From NCBI RefSeq assembly GCF_000949385.2, contig NZ_JYKO02000001.1:700161-764160 (forward strand): a stretch of DNA of 64,000 bases, given 5' to 3'. Below, piece by piece: positions 56,385 through 64,000 of the stretch. A program made the translations under genes and the position numbers. The notes under the pieces are model-generated. The model was given only the letters and a program-made list of their open reading frames with translations. It did not search any database and was not told the origin of the DNA. The stretch is from Pseudomonas sp. LFM046 (lineage in GTDB: Bacteria > Pseudomonadota > Gammaproteobacteria > Pseudomonadales > Pseudomonadaceae). How positions within the stretch are numbered: position 1 is the stretch's first letter; every line of letters begins with the position of its first letter.

Positions 56385-56858
56385 ATGGCAGTAACTGAAG
56401 GGATTCCAACCGGCGTTGGGATCAAGAAGTCAAATCAGACATTCCTCCGGTCGTCAAACCAAGTAGGTGACTCAGTGGGCGGAAAGAAACAGCGTGGGTT
56501 TACCCTCATAGAAGTCTTGATTGCGGTCGCCATCGTTGGCGTCCTGGCCGCTATTGCCTATCCGAGTTACCAGAAACATGTGATTCGTGGCAATCGTACG
56601 GCTGCACAGGCGCAGATGATGGATATCGCAAATCGCCAGCAACAATACCTTCTGGCCAACCGCACCTATGCAACCAAGGCTCAACTGGGTTACAGCCTGC
56701 AGAGAGAACTGGTCGGCAGGTACACCGATAGCATCACTCTTGGCACTGGTGCCGTTCCCAGCTTCACCATCACCTTCACCGCCACCGGCCAACAGTTGAG
56801 CGACGGTGACCTGACGCTCGACAGCTCGGGGGCCAAGACTCCCCCAGGGAAATGGTAG
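56385..56858 (+). CDS. pilE: Minor pilin PilE
   Basis: A type IV minor pilin: FTLIEVLIAVAIVGVLAAIAYPSYQKHVIRGNRTAAQAQMMD is the N-terminal helix, with Glu at +5 and cleavage after RG. The start is ambiguous. ATG 56385 has an excellent GGAGGA six nt away but gives a 38-residue leader, longer than usual. GTG 56475 would give the normal 8-residue leader MGGKKQRG, with a GGTGA upstream. I list the longer form. The mature pilin is about 119 residues. It heads the operon, whereas in P. aeruginosa pilE is last. Confidence 0.8.
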   Translation: MAVTEGIPTGVGIKKSNQTFLRSSNQVGDSVGGKKQRGFTLIEVLIAVAIVGVLAAIAYPSYQKHVIRGNRTAAQAQMMDIANRQQQYLLANRTYATKAQLGYSLQRELVGRYTDSITLGTGAVPSFTITFTATGQQLSDGDLTLDSSGAKTPPGKW

Positions 56859-56863
56859 GTGCC

Positions 56864-57412
56864 ATGAACGTTCGATCTCAATTGCGCCTTCAGCGCGGCA
56901 TGACTTTGATCGAGGTGCTGGTGACCATCCTCATCCTTTCGGTTGGGTTGCTCGGTATGGCGGCATTGCAGTCACGTCTGCAGCAGTCTGAAATGGAGGC
57001 GTACCAACGTTCTCAGGCCCTGCTGCTTCTGAATGACATGGCCAATCGTCTTGCCATCAATCGCAATAATGTCGCCGCGCTGGTAACCGGCACTACGAGT
57101 GTCGGGGCCAATACCGCTTCATGCGCCAGCCTCGGGAATGCCAACAAGGTGCAATGGTGCTCTGCTTTGCAAGGAGCGGGCGAAACCCAGGGTAACAGCA
57201 AGCTTGGCGCCATGGTTGGTGGGAGGGGGTGTGTCGAGTCCCTGGGAGGCGGTGAATACCTGGTCACCGTTGCCTGGCAAGGATTGGCGCCGCTGTCTGC
57301 GCCACCTGCAAGTATTGCTTGTGGGAAGAATCAGTATGACGGCGATTCAGGTTGCGCCAACGACATGTGTCGCCGAGTTGTGACCACCATCGTGCGAATT
57401 GCGAACCTATGA
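56864..57412 (+). CDS. pilV: Minor pilin PilV
   Basis: A 182-residue prepilin. Leader MNVRSQLRLQRG, then MTLIEVLVTILILSVGLLGMAALQSRLQQ; the mature protein would begin with Met instead of the usual Phe, and Glu +5 is present. Further features match PilV (ALLLLNDMANRLAINR). The C-terminal region has six Cys. The gene starts 5 bp after pilE and ends in an ATGA overlap with pilW. Confidence 0.88.
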   Translation: MNVRSQLRLQRGMTLIEVLVTILILSVGLLGMAALQSRLQQSEMEAYQRSQALLLLNDMANRLAINRNNVAALVTGTTSVGANTASCASLGNANKVQWCSALQGAGETQGNSKLGAMVGGRGCVESLGGGEYLVTVAWQGLAPLSAPPASIACGKNQYDGDSGCANDMCRRVVTTIVRIANL

Positions 57413-58539
57413 ATATGAATGGAGTTGTGCCGGGTGTCCTGAGTGGCCATGGTAGAAAGCCGAGCAGCCAATCAGGGTTCAGCCTGATCGAGTTGATGGT
57501 GGCGGTGACCGTTAGTTTGCTGATGATGGCGGCCATTCTCAAACTCTTCGTCGATGTTGCGCGTACCAATACGGAAATGGAGAAGACTAACGCCCAGATC
57601 GAGAATGGGCGTTTCGCCATCCAACTGATTGCCGACGACCTGTACCATGGCGGGTTCTGGAATGGTTATATCCCGCAGTTCGATGATCTGACCGCGACGG
57701 CAGTACCCGCCGACCTGCCAGACGCGGTCCCCGAGCCTTGCCTCGCCTATTCATCCTGGGATGCCACTTACAAGACCAGGATCATGGGCATTTCGCTACA
57801 GACATATGATGCGGTTCCACCTGGTTGTTCTACCGTGGTGCAGAACAAGAAAGACGGTACTGATGTCGTGGTCGTTCGCCATGCGGAAAATTGCATTCCT
57901 GGTGTCGCAAACTGTGAAGCTGACGATGCTGCCAAAGTTTATTTTCAGTTTTCCAGGTGTTCCAGTGTGTCTCCTTATGCCTATGTGTTGAGCAAGTCTG
58001 GCTTCACCCTGCAGAGAAGAAGTTGCCTTGCTACTGAGTTGGCGGAGAAGCGTAAGTTCGTCTCGAATATATATTTTGTTCGGGATGACAATACGCTGAT
58101 GCGGGCGGAGTTTACTGGTGGTGGTGGCAGTGGTTGGAATGTACAGCCAATTGTCGACGGGGTTGAGGGTTTAATTGTTGAGTTGGGTGTGGATAGCGTT
58201 AGCGACAGTGGCGCCGCCGTCAATTATACGCAGGCAGTTACCTGGGCCAACCCCCTGAACAAGGTGTCTCCTACCAATAGGGGAGATGGCGTTCCAGATG
58301 GGGATTTCATCCGTTGCACGACAGCCTCAGCCTGCAATGTAAGTCAACTGGTCAATGTGGTAGCGGCCCGCATCTACTTGCTGGTTCGGAGTACCGAGAC
58401 TTCGTCCGGTCACTCTGACAGCAAGACCTACAACCTGGGGGCGACTAGTGCTGGGCCATTCAATGACGGTTTCAAACGTCATGTCTACACCACTACGGTT
58501 CGCTTGAACAATGTTGCGGGACGGAGGGAGACTCCGTGA
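57409..58539 (+). CDS. pilW: Minor pilin PilW
   Basis: A 376-residue prepilin, about 100 longer than P. aeruginosa PilW. The leader of about 23 residues ends in SSQSG before FSLIELMVAVTVSLLMMAAILKLF (Glu +5). The head contains several Cys pairs (PEPCLAYSS, ENCIPGVANCEADD, SRCSSV) and RIYLLVRSTE, a PilW-like stretch. The start overlaps the pilV stop (ATGA), and the stop overlaps pilX (GTGA), so the set is translationally coupled. Confidence 0.88.
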   Translation: MNMNGVVPGVLSGHGRKPSSQSGFSLIELMVAVTVSLLMMAAILKLFVDVARTNTEMEKTNAQIENGRFAIQLIADDLYHGGFWNGYIPQFDDLTATAVPADLPDAVPEPCLAYSSWDATYKTRIMGISLQTYDAVPPGCSTVVQNKKDGTDVVVVRHAENCIPGVANCEADDAAKVYFQFSRCSSVSPYAYVLSKSGFTLQRRSCLATELAEKRKFVSNIYFVRDDNTLMRAEFTGGGGSGWNVQPIVDGVEGLIVELGVDSVSDSGAAVNYTQAVTWANPLNKVSPTNRGDGVPDGDFIRCTTASACNVSQLVNVVAARIYLLVRSTETSSGHSDSKTYNLGATSAGPFNDGFKRHVYTTTVRLNNVAGRRETP

Positions 58540-59018
58540 GTAAGGTTCAATTCAAGAATAGGGAACAGGGCGCCGCACTTGTAGTTGGGTTGATCATGCT
58601 GCTGTTGCTGACCATGTTGGTCTCGAGTGCATTTACCATGAGTTCGGTAAACCTCAAGTCCGTTGGCAATATGCAGACCCGTGACGAGGCCCTCGCGGCT
58701 GCCAATACGGCAATTGAGCTGGTTGTGAGTACCGACTTTACTGCGGCTCCCAAGGAAACACGTTCCAACGTTGACATTGATAACGATGGGAACGTGGACT
58801 ATGTGGTCGACATTGCCACGCCCGTATGTATCCAGGAGTCGCTGGCACAAGTGGTTGCGCCAAGTAGTGAAAACCTATCCATGTCGAGTAATACCTGGAA
58901 TACCGTGTGGAGCGTCAACGCTACGGTTTCGGACTCGAAAACCGGCGGGTCCGTGCAGGTTCGTTCCGGCGTTCGAGTGCTGCTGACCGATGCGAAGAAG
59001 AATGCAGTTTGTCCGTGA
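58536..59018 (+). CDS. pilX: Minor pilin PilX
   Basis: A 160-residue protein starting at GTG 58536, which overlaps the pilW stop. The N-terminus EQGAALVVGLIMLLLLTMLVSSAFTMSSVNLKSVGNMQ is the PilX_N motif, which replaces Glu +5 by a neutral residue. ANTAIELV follows. Two Cys flank the C-terminal part. In P. aeruginosa PilX primes pilus assembly together with PilV, PilW, FimU and PilY1. Confidence 0.85.
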   Translation: MSKVQFKNREQGAALVVGLIMLLLLTMLVSSAFTMSSVNLKSVGNMQTRDEALAAANTAIELVVSTDFTAAPKETRSNVDIDNDGNVDYVVDIATPVCIQESLAQVVAPSSENLSMSSNTWNTVWSVNATVSDSKTGGSVQVRSGVRVLLTDAKKNAVCP

Positions 59019-59042
59019 GATTTGCACTGATTGGAGTCAGTC

Positions 59043-62000
59043 ATGAATGCTCAATTGTTGAGTAGGGTAATGGCAGCATTGCTGGTGCTGCCAATGGCCG
59101 TTGCGGCTGAGGACATCGACCTGTTCGTGGGGTCGACTCCCACCCAATCTGCGGACAATCCCAATGTCATTATATTGATAGACAACACCACTAACTGGTC
59201 AGCGCAAAATCAGGGGTGGCCCAGTGGGGCGACTCAGGGGCGCTACGAACTCGATGCGATCAAGACGGTTATCAATTCGTTGGCACCTGCTAACGAGGAT
59301 GCGAAGGTCAATCTGGGGCTGATGTTCCTGACGCAGGGAAAAGCGAACAAGAGCAATTCAGGAGGATATGTACGCACGGCAGTGAAGCCAATGACCGTCG
59401 CTAATCGGGCTGCGCTGTCAACGATCCTTGATGGAATAAATGTCAACGATAATAGTGAGACGGTTCCCGCATCGGTTGGCTATGACCAGGCGATGTTTGA
59501 GGTTTTCAAGTATTTCGGTGGCTATACGAGCGTTGCCAAGTCCTCGCTGAACCAAGCGGGAGGGACTACAGATGCAACCCATTTTGGTGCGATAAGGTAT
59601 TCGGGGGAGCCCGACGCTAAAACGGATACGGATGCTTTTAGCGATCCGACGACAAAGAATAACTATATTCCGGTTATTTCGGGGAGTTCGACTGCCTGCT
59701 CGGGAAAGAATTATCTGATTGTCATCGGAAACGGTTGGCCGACACCGGCCGAGAAGAGTGGAAATACCTTTATCGGTGAGACGCTGTTGGGCAATGTGGG
59801 TGGAAGTACCAGTCAGATATACGCGACTTCAACTGCGGATGTGCGCTACGCGGATGAGATGGCTCGTTTCCTGTATCAGACTGACGTAAGTTCTGCGCTG
59901 GGCAAGCAGAATGTCATTACGTATGCGATCGATGTTTTCAAGAATCAACCAAGTTCAGAGTTGACGGCCCTGCTGAAAAGCATGTCCGAAGGCGTTGGTG
60001 GCGGCAAATATTTCGAGGCTAACAGTGCCGTGGAGATTGTCGACAGCCTGGCAACGATCATGGCGGAGATTCAGTCTGTCAACAGCGTATTCGCCTCGGT
60101 AAGTCTGCCGGTCAGCGTGAATACTCAAGGTACTTACCTGAATCAGGTGTTCATTGGGATGTTTCGCCCTGATAAGGACGCGCTGCCCAGATGGCACGGT
60201 AACCTGAAGCAATACAAGTTGGCGTTTCTGAACGGGGTGCTGAGACTGGCCGATGCTGATGATTCATCAGCTATTTCCTCGAGTGGTTCAGGCTTCATCT
60301 CCGAGTGTGCGCGTAGTTATTGGACGCCGGCTAAGACGGCGACAGATAGCTATTGGACAAGTATCGATGTACAGAACTGTTCTGAACCCGCTAGTTCCAA
60401 TACCCGCGATGGTAACGTGGTAGAAAAAGGTGGGCAGGGCTACAAACTCAGGGCCATTACGCCCGCCAGTCGAAATGTCAAGACATGTGGCACCACATGC
60501 GAGGCAACTCTTGAACCATTCGACACCGGCAATAGCGCGATTACAAAAGATGCGTTGGGCAACGCCAGTATGACTGACGCCGATCGACTCGACTTGATCA
60601 ATTGGGCTCGTGGTTTGAATACCAAGGGAGAAACCTTTGCTGGCAAGAGCGCCACTGATTTAGCGGTGTCGATGAGGCGGACGTCCCATGGTGACGTCGT
60701 TCATTCGCGTCCTGTTGCGATCAACTATGCCGCTTCGGACACTGATTCTCCTCAAGTTGTGGTTTTCTACGGCGGCAACGACGGCATGCTCCGGGCCGTG
60801 AATGGCAATCGCGACGGTGGGTCGAATATTGCCGATAGAGCGCCGGGTGAGGAGATCTGGTCGTTTGTAGCGCCGGAGAGCTACGGGATGTTCCTGCGCA
60901 ACAGGGAAAATCAACCCAAGATAAGCTTTCCGAACAGCCCGACTGGTTTGCCTAAGGCCTATGGATTTGACGGACCGGTCGTCGCTTACAAGGACGGTAG
61001 CAAGGCGTGGATTTATGCAACCATGCGCCGTGGTGGTCGTGCGGTGTACGCATTCGATGTGTCCACCGCTGGCACGCCGAAGCTCCTTTGGAAACTGGGC
61101 TGCACGTCAGCGGATGACACCACCTGCACATCGAACTCATCTGATATCGGACAGACGTGGGCGAGCCCGGTGGTGCTCAAGTCATCCGGATATCAAAGTA
61201 GCGGTATCGCCAAGCCGATGCTGATCATGGGGGGCGGATATGACGCCTGCGAAGACAGCGACCCCGCGACCAGCAGTTGCAAGTCTTCTGGTAAAGGGCA
61301 TGTGATCTATCTGGTCGATGCTGAAACGGGGGTGATCAAGCAATCCTTCCAGACCGCTGGCGGTGTGGTGGGTGATATCACCGTTGCCAAGGATGCCAAT
61401 GGCATGGCCAAGTTCGCCTATGCGGCCGACTTGAGCGGAAACGTCTATCGCATTTCGGGAAGTACAGCCAACTCACCGATCGGCACGACGTCCCCGGGTG
61501 GCTGGACCATTACGAAAATCGCGGCTCTGGGCGGTACCGGCGTTGATGCGCGCAAGTTCATATATGGCCCTGATGTAGTCAACGACAATGGGACCTATGT
61601 CCTTCTGCTAGGGTCTGGCGATAGGGAGAAGCCTGTCGGCTTCTATGATGATGCTGCGGCAGTGCAAAACTATTTCTTCATGCTCAAGGACCGCCCTACT
61701 GACTCCGAATGGCTTGCTTCGGAGGGGACTAACTGCGCAGGTGCTTCAATCCTGTGTAAAGCGTCTTTGTTTGCCATTACTGACAGATCTACCCCAGCCC
61801 AGGACGCGCTCGACCTGAAGAAAGGCTGGTACCTCGCATTGGATCCAACTGAGCAGGTTGTGACTTCCGCGTTGACCATTTTCGGTAACGTGACGTTCAG
61901 CACCCACAGGCCGAGAATTGCGAACGCAGCAGCCTGTACTCCAGACCTGGGGGATGCGAGGGTGTACAACGTCAACTTCAAGAATGCCGAGGGCAAGAAC

Positions 62001-62198
62001 GGAGAGCGTTATGCTGAATTGGCGGGCGATGGCTTGCCTCCGTCACCCGTAGCGGGTTTGGTCAAGCTCGATAACGGACCCACGGTGCCCTTCTGTATCG
62101 GCTGTGGCAGTACGTCCTCGCTCGAGGGTGGCGAGCCGCCGAAGCCGCCCATTGCTGTACAACCCAAGGCGCGCGTGTTCTGGAACATTGAGAAGTGA
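59043..62198 (+). CDS. pilY1: Pilus tip adhesin/assembly protein PilY1
   Basis: A 1051-residue secreted protein with signal peptide (LLSRVMAALLVLPMAVAA). The N-terminal half has a von Willebrand A-like domain; its metal site reads LIDNTTNWS, not DxSxS, so MIDAS is degenerate. The C-terminal half is the PilY1 beta-propeller (VVVFYGGNDGMLRAVNG, YAFDVSTAGTPKLLW, YAADLSGNVYRISG). The Ca2+ loop before the last of these reads DANGMAKFAYAAD, keeping few of the usual Asp ligands. ATG 59043 has GGAG upstream. It is expected at the pilus tip and in surface sensing. Confidence 0.9.
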   Translation: MNAQLLSRVMAALLVLPMAVAAEDIDLFVGSTPTQSADNPNVIILIDNTTNWSAQNQGWPSGATQGRYELDAIKTVINSLAPANEDAKVNLGLMFLTQGKANKSNSGGYVRTAVKPMTVANRAALSTILDGINVNDNSETVPASVGYDQAMFEVFKYFGGYTSVAKSSLNQAGGTTDATHFGAIRYSGEPDAKTDTDAFSDPTTKNNYIPVISGSSTACSGKNYLIVIGNGWPTPAEKSGNTFIGETLLGNVGGSTSQIYATSTADVRYADEMARFLYQTDVSSALGKQNVITYAIDVFKNQPSSELTALLKSMSEGVGGGKYFEANSAVEIVDSLATIMAEIQSVNSVFASVSLPVSVNTQGTYLNQVFIGMFRPDKDALPRWHGNLKQYKLAFLNGVLRLADADDSSAISSSGSGFISECARSYWTPAKTATDSYWTSIDVQNCSEPASSNTRDGNVVEKGGQGYKLRAITPASRNVKTCGTTCEATLEPFDTGNSAITKDALGNASMTDADRLDLINWARGLNTKGETFAGKSATDLAVSMRRTSHGDVVHSRPVAINYAASDTDSPQVVVFYGGNDGMLRAVNGNRDGGSNIADRAPGEEIWSFVAPESYGMFLRNRENQPKISFPNSPTGLPKAYGFDGPVVAYKDGSKAWIYATMRRGGRAVYAFDVSTAGTPKLLWKLGCTSADDTTCTSNSSDIGQTWASPVVLKSSGYQSSGIAKPMLIMGGGYDACEDSDPATSSCKSSGKGHVIYLVDAETGVIKQSFQTAGGVVGDITVAKDANGMAKFAYAADLSGNVYRISGSTANSPIGTTSPGGWTITKIAALGGTGVDARKFIYGPDVVNDNGTYVLLLGSGDREKPVGFYDDAAAVQNYFFMLKDRPTDSEWLASEGTNCAGASILCKASLFAITDRSTPAQDALDLKKGWYLALDPTEQVVTSALTIFGNVTFSTHRPRIANAAACTPDLGDARVYNVNFKNAEGKNGERYAELAGDGLPPSPVAGLVKLDNGPTVPFCIGCGSTSSLEGGEPPKPPIAVQPKARVFWNIEK

Positions 62199-62746
62199 CT
62201 CCTGATATGAGCCGTGAAGTCAGCGATCGAGTGTCCAGCCCCACGTTTTCCGGTTTGTCCAGGCAATCCGGTTTCACGGTGATCGAGTTGATGATCACAC
62301 TGGTGGTCGTGGCGATCCTTCTCGGGATCGCCGTTCCAAGCTTCACCAATGCGACCTTGGGCAGCAAACTGCGATCCCAGGCCAGCGACCTGGTAGGGGG
62401 CGTCGCGCTGGCTCGGAGCGAAGCAATCAAGCGTAATCAGGCGGTCACACTCTGTGCCTCTTCGAATGGCACGACCTGTGCGACATCGGGGGGCTGGCAG
62501 CAGGGCTGGATCGTCCGAAGTTCAACCGGCACCGTGCTCCAGTCCCATCCGGCGGCACCAAGCGGATTCCTGATCACAGCCTCTGCTCACAGCATTGCAT
62601 TTCAGCCCTCGGGCGCAGCGTCCGTAAGCACGGTATTGAAAGTCTGCCGTGCGTCTCCAACTGTCGGGGCCGAGGAACGGTCGGTCTCGATCAGCCTCAC
62701 GGGACGGACCTCTGTGTCAAAGACCACCGAGGGTACCTGCTCCTGA
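62195..62746 (+). CDS. fimU: FimU-type minor pilin
   Basis: A 183-residue GspH-domain prepilin. Leader of about 25 residues ending in LSRQSG, then FTVIELMITLVVVAILLGIAVPSFTN (Glu +5). SDLVGGVALARSEAIKRNQAV and WQQGWIV match FimU/GspH. The C-terminus reads SLTGRTSVSKTTEGTC, so the GRxR DNA-binding pattern of FimT is absent. I use GTG 62195, which overlaps the pilY1 stop; ATG 62207 is the alternative. It is last in the operon, whereas fimU is first in P. aeruginosa. Confidence 0.82.
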   Translation: MTPDMSREVSDRVSSPTFSGLSRQSGFTVIELMITLVVVAILLGIAVPSFTNATLGSKLRSQASDLVGGVALARSEAIKRNQAVTLCASSNGTTCATSGGWQQGWIVRSSTGTVLQSHPAAPSGFLITASAHSIAFQPSGAASVSTVLKVCRASPTVGAEERSVSISLTGRTSVSKTTEGTCS

Positions 62747-62819
62747 CAGGTGCTTGAATAGTCGTTCTTGGGCAACAGGCGCGCATTACCTTTTCCCTCT
62801 GACTTAGAATCTCCAACCC

Positions 62820-62845
62820 GGTGCGGGGCCTTTCCCGCACCTTGG
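62820..62845 (+). terminator. Stem-loop after the minor-pilin operon
   Basis: GGTGCGGG/CCCGCACC with a 6-nt loop and only a short T run; a weak terminator. Confidence 0.5.
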
Positions 62846-62945
62846 TGTTGAGATCGTATTATCCATGCGCCGTTTGTGTGAGGCGGGCTATGCAGGCTTC
62901 TGGCTCAGGCGACGCTCCGGATGTTTCTGTTGTTCTGGAGGTTCC

Positions 62946-64000
62946 ATGCGCGTGTTGTTGGTCGGAGGGGGGGCTATCGGGTTGCTGTCTGCATACTCGC
63001 TGGCGCAGGCAGGGCTCGAAGTCTGCCTGCTGGACAAGGGCGAATGTGGACGCGAGTCCTCCTGGGCAGGCGGCGGCATCGTTTCCCCTCTCTATCCCTG
63101 GCGTTATTCCTCAGCTGTAACGGCCCTGGCTCATTGGTCTCAGGACTACTACCCCGGCCTGGGACAGCGTCTGTTCGCTGAAACCGGGATTGATCCCGAA
63201 GTCCATGAAACTGGCCTGTACTGGCTGGACCTTGAGGACGAATCCGAGGCCCTGGCCTGGGCTGCGCGGGAAGGCCGGCCTCTGGCGCCAGTGACAATGG
63301 ACCAAGTCCACACCGCCGTGCCTCCGCTGGGGCCGGGGTATGCCCGGGCTATCTTCATGGCTGGCGTGGCCAACGTGCGAAATCCGCGTTTGACCCGGGC
63401 ACTGCGCGCAGCCTTGCTGCAGATGCCCAACGTGTCGCTGCGCGAGAACAGCGAAGTGCACGGTTTTATCCGGCAGGGCGAGCGTGTGGTGGGTGTGAGC
63501 ACTGCCGACGGCGATGTCCTGGCCGATCGCGTGGTGCTGGCCGCCGGTGCCTGGAGCGGCGAACTGTTGGCCAGCCTCGGGCTGAAGCTGCCTGTGGAGC
63601 CGGTCAAGGGGCAGATGATTCTGTTCAAATGTGCGCCAGACTTCCTCCCGGCCATCGTGCTGGCCAAGGGGCGTTACGCGATTCCACGGCGGGATGGCCA
63701 CATCCTGGTGGGCAGCACCCTGGAGCACGCCGGCTTCGACAAGACGCCCACGGAGGAAGCCCTGGAAAGCCTCAAGGCGTCTGCCTTCGAGTTACTGCCG
63801 CAACTGGCGGACGCCGAGCTCGTGGGGCACTGGGCGGGATTGCGCCCAGGTTCGCCGGAAGGGATTCCCTTCATCGGGCCGGTGCCCGAAGCGGACGGCC
63901 TCTGGCTGAACTGTGGCCACTACCGCAATGGGTTGGTCTTGGCGCCAGCCTCCTGCCAATTGCTGACGGACCTTATTCTCGGCAGTGATCCCGTCATCAA
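62946..64000 (+). CDS. thiO: Glycine/D-amino-acid oxidase ThiO, partial at the window edge
   Basis: A FAD-dependent amine oxidase starting MRVLLVGGGAIGLLSAYSLAQ (Rossmann motif) at ATG 62946 behind TGGAGG. At least 351 residues are seen; the family is about 365, so only the C-terminal tip lies outside. GECGRESSWAGGGIVSPLYPWRY, VEPVKGQMILF and LNCGHYRNGLVLAPAS are typical of ThiO, which oxidises glycine to supply the thiazole of thiamine. It sits after the minor-pilin genes as in P. aeruginosa. Confidence 0.9.
   Translation, partial: MRVLLVGGGAIGLLSAYSLAQAGLEVCLLDKGECGRESSWAGGGIVSPLYPWRYSSAVTALAHWSQDYYPGLGQRLFAETGIDPEVHETGLYWLDLEDESEALAWAAREGRPLAPVTMDQVHTAVPPLGPGYARAIFMAGVANVRNPRLTRALRAALLQMPNVSLRENSEVHGFIRQGERVVGVSTADGDVLADRVVLAAGAWSGELLASLGLKLPVEPVKGQMILFKCAPDFLPAIVLAKGRYAIPRRDGHILVGSTLEHAGFDKTPTEEALESLKASAFELLPQLADAELVGHWAGLRPGSPEGIPFIGPVPEADGLWLNCGHYRNGLVLAPASCQLLTDLILGSDPVI

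Noticed and set aside
62946-64000. thiO as a truncated pseudogene
   Set aside because: The frame is intact and simply leaves the window; only the last few residues are missing.

Overview
The window is a 64 kb piece of a high-GC gammaproteobacterial chromosome, almost certainly Pseudomonas sensu lato. Protein sequences, gene order (radA, PilZ protein, cstA, glyA, morA, ettA, gdhA, rtcAB, fklB, ispB, rplU-rpmA-obg-proB, rpsT, murJ-ribF-ileS-lspA-fkpB-ispH, type IV minor pilins, thiO) and GTAGGAGCGA-type REP palindromes all follow the P. aeruginosa PA4548-PA4615 neighbourhood as I remember it. The differences are a ccoN4/ccoQ4-siroheme reductase-TerC block lying between fpr and mscL, and a reordered minor-pilin cassette. 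There are no insertion sequences, prophages, CRISPR arrays or rRNA genes.

Layout. 1-8.4 kb: rlmG (cut by the left edge), fprB-type ferredoxin reductase, orphan cbb3 oxidase subunits ccoN4-ccoQ4, divergent siroheme sulfite/nitrite reductase with its DUF934 partner, a TerC-CBS-CorC membrane protein with a possible leader peptide, and mscL. 8.5-19 kb: DUF465 protein, a Cys-tailed small protein, radA, a PilZ protein, a periplasmic helical-repeat protein with a DUF3142 lipoprotein, DUF3015, cstA-ybdD and an orphan polyamine-type binding protein. 19-29 kb: glyA, the large c-di-GMP enzyme morA, ettA, a small membrane protein, gdhA and a lipoprotein. 29.4-35.3 kb: an RNA-repair locus (rtcA, rtcB, SPFH/slipin, divergent rtcR). 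35.3-42.5 kb: DUF4105 protein, DksA-like protein, Lon-like protease, small proteins, fklB, and a small gene with a Fur-type box. 42.6-55.4 kb: housekeeping (ispB, rplU, rpmA, obg, proB, creA, rpsT, murJ, ribF, ileS, lspA, fkpB, ispH). 55.5-62.8 kb: fimT and a minor-pilin operon pilE-pilV-pilW-pilX-pilY1-fimU, visibly more AT-rich than the rest. The window ends inside thiO.

The most striking feature is the leader of the rtc operon. A sigma-54 promoter (33478-33493, minus strand) fires toward slipin-rtcB-rtcA, and the first ~520 nt of that transcript hold two tandem tRNA mimics (66 and 70 nt, 2 nt apart). Each has canonical U8-A9, D arm with GG, five-base variable loop and T arm, but a 6-bp acceptor stem and an anticodon arm without an anticodon: one is capped by a C(UACG)G tetraloop, the other by a UUU triloop. 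A 19-nt hairpin with a 7-nt, U33-like loop abuts the second mimic. No Ro60/Rsr gene is present, although the layout resembles the rsr-yrlBA-rtcBA operons of enterobacteria. These RNAs are good candidates for substrates, decoys or sensors of the RNA ligase/cyclase pair or for ligands of the CARF domain of RtcR.
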